Shown: positions 56,851 to 64,000 of the stretch, piece by piece
Layout of the letters: the number at the start of each line of letters is the position of its first letter
Position numbering within the stretch: the stretch's first letter is position 1
Origin: Lycium barbarum
Taxonomy: Eukaryota; Streptophyta; Magnoliopsida; Solanales; Solanaceae
Assembly (NCBI RefSeq): GCF_019175385.1
Contig: NC_083337.1
Span: 168,901,713-168,965,712, forward strand
DNA: 64,000 nucleotides
Direction: 5' to 3'
Position numbers and translations under genes: made by a program
The notes under the pieces: generated by a model
Told to the model about the DNA's origin: nothing
What the model saw: only the letters and a program-made list of their open reading frames with translations
Databases searched by the model: none

Positions 56851-59710
56851 TTAAGCAGCTCCACCAGCTCCAGACTTGCCCTTCTTCTTTTGTAGTTTCT
56901 TCATATAGAACTCAAGTTCTTTGCCCTCCAAGATATACCTGACAATTGCAATCAAATATCATGATTTAATTCTAACACATGCAAAAACATATCACACCAG
57001 GCTTGGGCCGAGAAGCAGGGCTGTGAATACTGTACTTACCCATCAGCTCTGCCACACTGACCGGGCCGAGATGAGATGCAGGCCAAGAGTCTACCAGAAC
57101 TAAATTGTTCTTCAAGGTGAGAATCAAGTTTGCGATCCGCCTGGCGCTTCTCAATTTTTCGTAGTACATGGTTGCTCTTCTTAGTTTCCTCAGCAGCAGC
57201 AGCACCTTCTCCCTCCTGCCATGTGTCAACCAAAAGTAACCATCAGCATATACGGGAAAGAAGGAAGCCATTGCTATAGGACATTCAAATTCTCAACATA
57301 TAGAAATGTGGGGATACTTCTATAGTAGTTGAATAAATTAGTTGCTGGAGTTGAATAGTTGTAGGTAAAGCGAATAAGCTGGCTTTTGAAAATTAGGAAA
57401 AATAGCTTTATTTAGATATAGCAGAATGTGGCTGAGCAGAGATTAAACTATATATAAGACAGTCTTTGCTGCATCATTAGATGTCAAGAGAATCCTCAAT
57501 CAGACCTAATTATTACTTCACTCATACATTTTTATTTTCTATCTTTATCTATTCTTTCTCAATCTTGGGCAAGTTATTTCTGATCAAAACAGGAAATCAT
57601 GTCCAAACACCAAAAAATGTCAAAGCAGTCATAGATCATGGTCACCAGTAATAATTCGCATGGCATGATGAATTATGATTGGATAATAATATAGAAAGAG
57701 CTGTGGAAGCCACATAGTAAAGAATCAACAACTACTAGTCAATTGATGTTAACAAAGTATGGAAGAGTAAGATAACAAAATTTGGCTACCTCAGCAGTTT
57801 CCTTCTTAGCAGCAGCCCCCTTCTTCTTCCTACCAATGTCAACACCGTAGTGCTGAAGGTACCACTGTTTAAAGGGTGCTGCATCAACCTGAACAATTGC
57901 ACTCTTGACTAGAGTCTGTGTGCGAACAAGTTCATTGTTCGAGGCATTGTAGACGACATCAAGGATACGGGTCTTACGGGTGGTTGCCTCACTACCCCAT
58001 GAATAGTTTCCTGTATCTAATCTCAGTGCCCTCCATTTAACATTGCCACCACGAACACGGATTCGTCTGACGGTCTTGTTACTTGAGATTTTAGTATTAG
58101 CAGGTTGACGGCCGAGCTCGTACCTTTAACAATAAGAAAAATGGATTCACACAAAATCAGCAGTCCAATCAATCTTTCCATTACAACATCACAAAACATA
58201 GTATATTTTCAACAGATTTCTCAACATCGGCTATGCTAACGATATTCTTTTATAGCAGCCATTTTGTTGCAAGTATTTTATGTCCTTTATTTTCACTCCT
58301 ATCTTAATCATCAATTGAATTTATACAAATGTAGATTAATACTGTTTCATTATCTTAGTTAATCGAATAATTATTCCTGGGATTCAGGGTAGCTCACTTG
58401 ATGAGAGCTCCCGAACCTCCACCATGTAGGTGGGGGTTCGATGAGGAAAGAGTGCAACAACAACAATAATAACAACATAACCAGTGTAATCCCACAAAGT
58501 GAGGTCTGGGTAGAGTGTACGCAGACCTTACCAAGGTAGGGAGCCTGTTTCCGAAAGACCCTCGGCTCAAGAAAAGTATAACAAAGAAGGTCAGACAAGA
58601 ATTGATGGAAGTAAAGAAAAGTAAGCATCATGAAGAAAAGTCACAGAAATCGAAGAGCTGTCGATAGTCCGTATGAAGAAAAGTAACAGTAACTGCGGCA
58701 AACTTACACGATAAACATGAGGAGAAAGAGCAAGTGATATAAATAGCAATCACTAATATAATTACAACTTATTCATTTGAAACAATGACTAAGATAACGA
58801 AGAATCTGACTCATTCCCAGAAATGAAGTCATTTTCTAGTGTTTGCTGCATTTTCCACCAAAATGATAAACAACTTCCTCACTTACACATTGAAGTCATT
58901 TCTCTTTACTACAATCCCAACATTTACTCCATATAAGTTGATCCATCTTTATATTTCAAAAAAGTTTGTTATTTGCTGACATTAATACCAATCTTTAATT
59001 AATACTCTTCAGGAAATATTTTCCACACCTAGGAAACCGCTTATTTCACTGAAATACAATTTCTTTCCTATCAAACACATCCTAAAGAGACAGAGACGTA
59101 CATTTATATGGACAAGTTATGAGTATGTGTGTTCATATACAATATGCTTACAAGCAGCATTTTGCTAACATTGATATCAATCTCTAATTAATACTTATAC
59201 TCTTCCAGGAAATATTTTCCACTCACCAACCTAACACCACAGGTAACTGCTTATTTCATTCCTACCAAACACATCCTAAGCAGATAAAGACGTACATTAC
59301 ATGGACTAATTACGAGAATGTGTGTGTTCATATACAATATGTTTACAAGTAGCATTTTGCTAAGTGTTCTGTGTATTTTAAACAATACGCAATTAGTATA
59401 CATAACCATGTCACATACACCTGATCGATATGAGTACGATTAAAGGATAACAAAGGATCCATGTAACATTAGATAAGAGACAGATATTTATGCTAAAGAA
59501 AAAAAGTAATATAACTAACTTTCTCTTCTTTCTCCAAGCTTTCTTCTTGCCACCAGTGGCACGTCTTTTGTGCATAGAGTCACGTGAGATACCTTCACAT
59601 CCATAAATAAACCAGTAAAATTAATATAATCGCCTGGTTTTTTTTTCCAATCAAACATGAAATTAGTGTAATGAAATAAGGAAGTAGAGGGAAACAGCAT
59701 TCATACCCAT
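56851..59710 (-). CDS. RPS8: 40S ribosomal protein eS8 (RPS8)
   Basis: Five exons on the minus strand: 59710-59707, 59592-59520, 58123-57790, 57215-57040, 56938-56851; 675 nt, 224 aa, all GT/AG. The first coding exon is just ATGG, so the second codon is split. The protein starts [12 protein letters not shown] and keeps the eS8 landmarks: [45 protein letters not shown], the Lys-rich [10 protein letters not shown] insert, and [20 protein letters not shown] near the end. eS8 is a small-subunit protein that binds 18S rRNA. The start is fixed by family alignment. The upstream region has a telo-box and TGGGCT sites typical of plant ribosomal protein genes. The large second intron (58124-59519) carries SINE sequence. 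Confidence 0.95.
58384..58610. mobile_element. Two SINE sequences meeting tail to tail in RPS8 intron 2
   Basis: On the plus strand 58384-58456 has a tRNA-like head (GGTAGCTCACTTGATGAGAG and GGGGGTTCGATGAG) running into CAACAACAAC. From 58457 the minus strand shows the Solanaceae SINE tail: GAGCCGAGGGTCTTTCGGA, CCTTGGTAAGGTCTGCGTAC, GGGATTACACTGGTTATG, then TTG repeats. The two therefore face each other with their (CAA)/(TTG) tails. Ends and TSDs are not resolved. Confidence 0.6.
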
Positions 59711-59785
59711 GGTTACTGAAAGCTAAGCCGCAAAGAAACACTCCCTCACACCACTCTAATCTTCCACTTTGAACGGAGAGCGCTA

Positions 59786-59867
59786 AAACCCTAATAACAT
59801 TTTGAATGGACAAGACTAGGCCTTAATGATTTGGGTTGGGTTGGGCTGAAGATGTCACTTTTGGGCT
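59786..59867 (-). promoter_or_regulatory. Telo-box and site II-like motifs of the RPS8 promoter
   Basis: AAACCCTAA (59786-59794) is a perfect telo-box. TGGGCT occurs at 59842-59847 and 59862-59867, site II-like. The combination within ~200 bases of the start is a recognised signature of plant ribosomal protein and cell-growth genes. Confidence 0.6.
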
Positions 59868-59937
59868 TTTCATTCTTGGGTTGGGATCTTGCATCTCCAT
59901 TCAATACAATAGTCGTTTATATCATATGTTTTGACTT

Positions 59938-60446
59938 GGGCGATTCGCACGAATGTCCTATCTTGGGGTGGTCTTTATTTTTGTCCTTCAAATCGCAGGT
60001 CTTTAATTTTTTCCATTCAACACTTTAAGTAATAAAAAAGTGGCAGCAAATATTTCTGACATTGGAAAAACAAAAAAAGAAATTAAAATTCATGATCTAA
60101 TTTCTCAAGGCAAGGTTTCATAGAAATCTTGGCCGAATTGGCATGGTTTTTATAAACTTATGTCGAGCGAATTAGTTAGTACACAACTTATGCCGGATAA
60201 CTTAATTTCTACAAAAGAATGTCGGACAAGGAATACTTTCTGTGTAACCGAATAGGCATAATTTCTATGGAACCTCACCTTGCAAACTTGGTTTTTTTTT
60301 TTTTTACTCTGCTGCGAATCGAATATAGAATCTCTGATTTCATAGACAAGCGAATAAACGTATTTTGACTCATAAATTTTCATTAAATGCAAAGCAGGGC
60401 CCAAAATTAAAGACCAGTCCATATGAAGGTCAATCCGCGCAAAAAT
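59938..60446. mobile_element. Foldback element, B-box family, copy 6
   Basis: The perfect 11-bp TSD TGTTTTGACTT lies at 59927-59937 and 60447-60457. The left arm is GGGCGATTCGCACGAATG with TTGGGGTGGTCTTTA; the right arm ends ATGAAGGTCAATCCGCGC. This copy is diverged and its T-arm-like motif is degraded (CTGCTGCGAATCGAATA). It starts about 230 bases upstream of the RPS8 ATG, just beyond the TGGGCT motifs. Confidence 0.75.
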
Positions 60447-60457
60447 TGTTTTGACTT

Positions 60458-61595
60458 TAGCGGCTTAAAGACATTTGCATTACTAATACTACTACACATG
60501 TTAATTATTTTCCTCATAGGTGTATTCAACATTGAAACAATTTCAATTCCATGTTTAAAATATTCTTAGTACTAAACTTATTTTGCTTTTAGAAGTATGA
60601 ATTCAATCTAATATTTACTGAAGTTTTAATATACTTTTACGTATACTATCTACATACACTGTATTGAAATTCTTGAACTCTAATGAAAGGTAATTGTTAC
60701 CAGTGAATCGACTAGTAAAGACTTTCAAAACAGTTGGAATAAAAGATTCCCAAGCGATCAGTCCAATTTCATGCAATTACCGAGCTTACAGTTTTGTCCA
60801 ATATGGCTGTTTCCTAAAATCTCTAATTGACTCCAAGATCAACATATTTTACAGGTGTGATTGATTAGCTGTTATTGTGTTTGGTAGGCCAACCTAACTC
60901 TATTTAACCTGTAACTTGCAACCGGCTTTTCATTTATCCACCATAATAGATCCCCCATTATTTTCGCATCAGATTACAACTACTCCATGCTTTTTCTTAT
61001 CCAGTTGCCAAACAGCCATTAGGGGCTTTAATGCTAGCTTTTACAGGTAATTAGGTATCCAGCCGACGCTTTTTATTATCAGAATAAAAATGCATATTAT
61101 CAGCTGTTGATCCAACAAGCTGCCAACATATTTGCTTGCAACTCATTGCTCAGCAGTGAAAGTTAACTGGTTCTTTTCTACATCAATTCAAATGGCCTTC
61201 AATTAATCCACTCAGCAGCAGTGAAAGTAACTGGTTCTTTTCTACGTCAATTCAAATGACCTTCAATTATTCCACTCAGCAGCAGTGAAAGTAACTGGTT
61301 CTTTTCTACGTCAATTCAAATGACCTTCAAATAATCCACTCAGCAGCAGGACACCACACAATAAATGAAGTATGAACACCTAAGATGCCTGATTTCATCT
61401 AGGAAACTCTATTACAGGTGGATCCACTTAACATCCGAAATTACCAATGCAGAATCCAAAATTACAGTCAGGGTACTCAGCAAACACTTTAAAAAAAAAA
61501 AAAAATCCACTATAACGACTCCAAAGCAGATACGACAATTCACCGGAACCTTCAAGAAAATGATGCTGATCCTTTTATGTCATGTCTGAGTTAAG
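60458..61595. other. RPS8/FKBP intergenic region
   Basis: No gene. It contains the 64-bp triplication at 61151-61348. The last few hundred bases before 61596 are the likely 3' UTR of the FKBP gene, including an A-run at about 61491-61505. Confidence 0.45.
61151..61348. repeat. Three tandem copies of a 64-65 bp unit
   Basis: The unit, starting CAGCAGTGAAAGTAACTGG, recurs at 61151, 61216 and 61280 with few differences; the last copy ends CTCAGCAGCAGG. It lies 250-450 bases past the FKBP stop, either in its 3' UTR or just beyond. Confidence 0.85.
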
Positions 61596-63990
61596 TTATG
61601 CCTTGCTATCTACGCTCATTGGTTCTGGTTCCTTAGGAGCAGATTTCTGCATAACACAATGTCACGAGTCAATAACAGAACAATAGGTAAAGCTGCACGG
61701 AGTGTCAAGTGGTTATAAATTCTGAAACTTACAGCTGAGTTCGCCGCATCCAGCTTATTTAACTTCGCGAACATGTTTCCGTAGAACTTTGCATCCTTCT
61801 TATTAAATTCCTTAACTTTTTCCTTTAGAGCTTTGTACTCCAGCTTCACATCCCTTGATATCATAAAAGAGAACCAAGTTTCAGCATCATGACTGACAGA
61901 TATGATAGATTGGACAAAATATGAAGTAGACTTGGTTGTATACCTGTTGTTAGGATCAATCTCAAGAGCTTTCTTAATGTCAAATTCAGCCAGATCAAGA
62001 TCAGCCATGTTCATATATGCTTGAGCTCTGCGGTAAAGAGCTTTGACATTGGTACTCTCCAGTTCCAACACCTACAGCTCACACAAACCATCAGTGAGAA
62101 AAAGTAAACCAAGAATTGGTACTAACAGAATTTTGAAGGGGGGTGATTTCTAGGCTTCGAGTTCTAAGACCTTGGTACACAGTTTCTCAGCCTGCTTGTA
62201 ATCTTTCAATTTCAACTTGCAAGCTGCATTATTTAAGTTGCAGCTGATCTTCAACGCTTTAGACTGTTTCTTTTCCTCCTCGCTGAAGGAAGTATCATAC
62301 TCAATGAATTTAGCAGCCTGCATTTGTTAAACTATGCAGTTAGGCAATCCTGGAACATCACAATAGCTTCTCTCTCTTGACAGACAAAAGACCCACTAAT
62401 CTAGCTCTGAACAACATTGAAAAAATCAAATATCTACCTTCTCATATCTTTTGGATGCCCTTGCGTATTTACCAGCCTTGAACAGTGCATTTCCTTCTTC
62501 TTTCTTTTTGCCAGCAGCCTCAATTTTCTCCTGAGTATTCATATCCCATGATTCCTTGTCCTACAGACCACCAATGAGAGAATGTTATAAACATAGATCC
62601 AGAAACAGTGCCAGATAGCTAAGGATAGAAAATAAAATATAGACAGAACATACCTTGACGAAAGAAACAAGCTCGACCTCATAATGCACGGTTGAATTAG
62701 GAGGAACAACAGCTAAATCTTGCTTTGACTCAGATGAACCAAAGGCATATTCAGGTGCAATTATAAGCAGCGCCACTTCACCCTTCTTCATTGTCATAAC
62801 AGCTCTATCTAGCCCATCTATAACTTGTTCTGTACAGGGTAAATCAGAGCTCAATCAATACTAGTCAAAGGATAAAAGATCAGTACAAGTCACAAGGTAA
62901 GATCTCTGTAGTGATAACAATGTATTCAGAGTCATACCCTCATCCGTCTTAAACTCAAAAAGGTTTTCTTCATTTTCCCCATCATGTCCCTTCTTTATGA
63001 AGACTGTGCCATCTAACAGCTTGCCCGTCACTTTTACTGCAATATGCAAATTAAGACAACTGTCAGATACCATAGAAATTTATGTAGCTTTTGAGCACAG
63101 ACTAATAAAAAATTTCCCACGACTAACATTTAACTACGGCTCCTTCATTGGGTTTCTCATATCCTTCCCCTTCTTTCAAGATCTTCTTTACTACTTTCTT
63201 GTCATCAGTAACACTTGAAACAGTTTTCCATGAGACCAACTCTAAGTTGATTTGTAATGTGGCATTAGGTGGAACTGCGGCTCCATCACTCGAGGCTGGT
63301 TTTCCTTTCTCTCCAAAGCCATCTGCAGCAAATAAATCAGACATGTTAATGACAGCTCTCTTGTTGGCATACGTAAGATTACAAGCAGCAAGCACCACTT
63401 ACATTGCGGCTTCACTGTCAACTGGACTTTTTCACCTTTCTTCATAGTTTTCACGGCCTTAGCAAGAGCAGGGCAGAAATGACCTGTTCCATTAAGGATG
63501 TCAGAGCACAACTATTATTTTTACTCCTCCTAAAACATTGTGAGGCATATGAAGTCAAAAGTTACCATCCTGAACAGTGAACTCCGCTCCATCTGATTTT
63601 CCCACCACTGTGCCATTTTCGAGCTGAGCTTCATACTTGACTAAATTATGTGAAGGCAAAAAGAAAATGCTTAATTTGTGTTCCAAACATATAAGCTGGC
63701 CCTTATGAATTGAAAATGAGAATACATACCTAATACTTCGTCAAGATCTTTTGGGTTTTCCCATTTCTCCCCCTCTGTGATGATCTTTTTGAAAATTCCG
63801 CCATCCTTGCAAATGTCTTTTACACTCACCCATGATAGCAATTCAACATCAAATTGTAGAGTGGCATTTGGAGGGATAGTTGGAGGAGAACCACTCTCTC
63901 CATAAGCCAGCTCCGGAGGAATGGTGAAAATAGCATTTTCACCTTTCTTCATTGTCTTTATACCTTGATCCCATCCTTTAATTACTTGTC
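61596..63990 (-). CDS. Multi-FKBP, TPR-containing peptidyl-prolyl isomerase (ROF1/FKBP62 type), 5' end outside window
   Basis: Eleven minus-strand exons: 63990-63730, 63640-63566, 63483-63403, 63322-63128, 63036-62938, 62829-62654, 62560-62438, 62317-62171, 62071-61944, 61853-61733, 61646-61596. They give 484 aa plus a split first codon; the family is about 550 aa, so roughly the first 70-90 residues lie beyond the right edge. In order: the rest of FKBP domain 1 ([37 protein letters not shown]), FKBP domain 2 ([29 protein letters not shown]), FKBP domain 3 ([29 protein letters not shown]), then three TPRs ([58 protein letters not shown]). ROF-type FKBPs bind HSP90 through the TPRs and modulate heat-stress responses. 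ROF1 versus ROF2 is not resolved. No disruption seen. Confidence 0.93.
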
Positions 63991-64000
63991 CTATTAAGAA

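Noticed and set aside
57600..57720. Possible C/D snoRNA in an RPS8 intron (TGATGAATTATGAT)
   Set aside because: A C-box-like word is present but no matching D box with terminal stem was found.

Overview
The window is nuclear genomic DNA from a flowering plant. The genes have many GT-AG introns, the intergenic DNA is AT-rich, and the proteins (AIR12, plant CHIP, DUF506, group XII bHLH, ROF-type FKBP) are plant types. The repeats suggest Solanaceae: SINEs with a TTG-repeat 3' tail next to a 'GGGTATG' motif, and abundant Tourist, Stowaway, hAT and foldback elements. That placement is an inference, and the genus cannot be fixed from the window.

Only six protein genes can be supported. Left to right they are: an AIR12-type DOMON apoplastic cytochrome b (minus, 8.9-10.6 kb, 2 exons); the co-chaperone E3 ligase CHIP with TPR and U-box (plus, 21.8-26.6 kb, 8 exons, 277 aa); a one-exon DUF506/PDDEXK-like protein (minus, 30.3-31.2 kb); a bHLH transcription factor of the bHLH49/62/78 type (plus, 47.7-50.4 kb, 7 exons, 457 aa); ribosomal protein eS8/RPS8 (minus, 56.9-59.7 kb, 5 exons, 224 aa); and a multi-FKBP, TPR-containing immunophilin of the ROF1/FKBP62 type (minus, 61.6 kb to beyond the right edge, 11 exons visible, 5' end missing). 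Exon boundaries were worked out by hand from reading frame, GT/AG sites and known protein families. The genes are not an operon. CHIP and the FKBP-TPR protein both belong to the HSP70/HSP90 chaperone network, but nothing shows that their proximity is functional.

The rest is repeat-rich. I resolved the ends of many elements from their target-site duplications (TSDs): long-TIR foldback elements with 9-11 bp TSDs (Mutator-like), three members of one hAT-like family with 8 bp TSDs, Tourist-like MITEs with 3 bp TSDs, Stowaway MITEs with TA TSDs, three copies of one tRNA-derived SINE with long TSDs, two Helitron candidates and one LTR-like insertion. Several are nested. An hAT copy splits an arm of a foldback element, an LTR-like piece splits another, and a Tourist sits inside an hAT.

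The least ordinary structure is a 2.1 kb foldback element at 14.1-16.2 kb. Its core holds about twelve tandem units of about 86 bp, each a hairpin followed by a T-run. A second foldback at 1.9-3.0 kb has a core of similar logic with unrelated hairpin sequence. A third recurrent foldback family carries a tRNA T-arm/pol III B-box-like motif in both arms. No CRISPR, phage or bacterial-type system is present.
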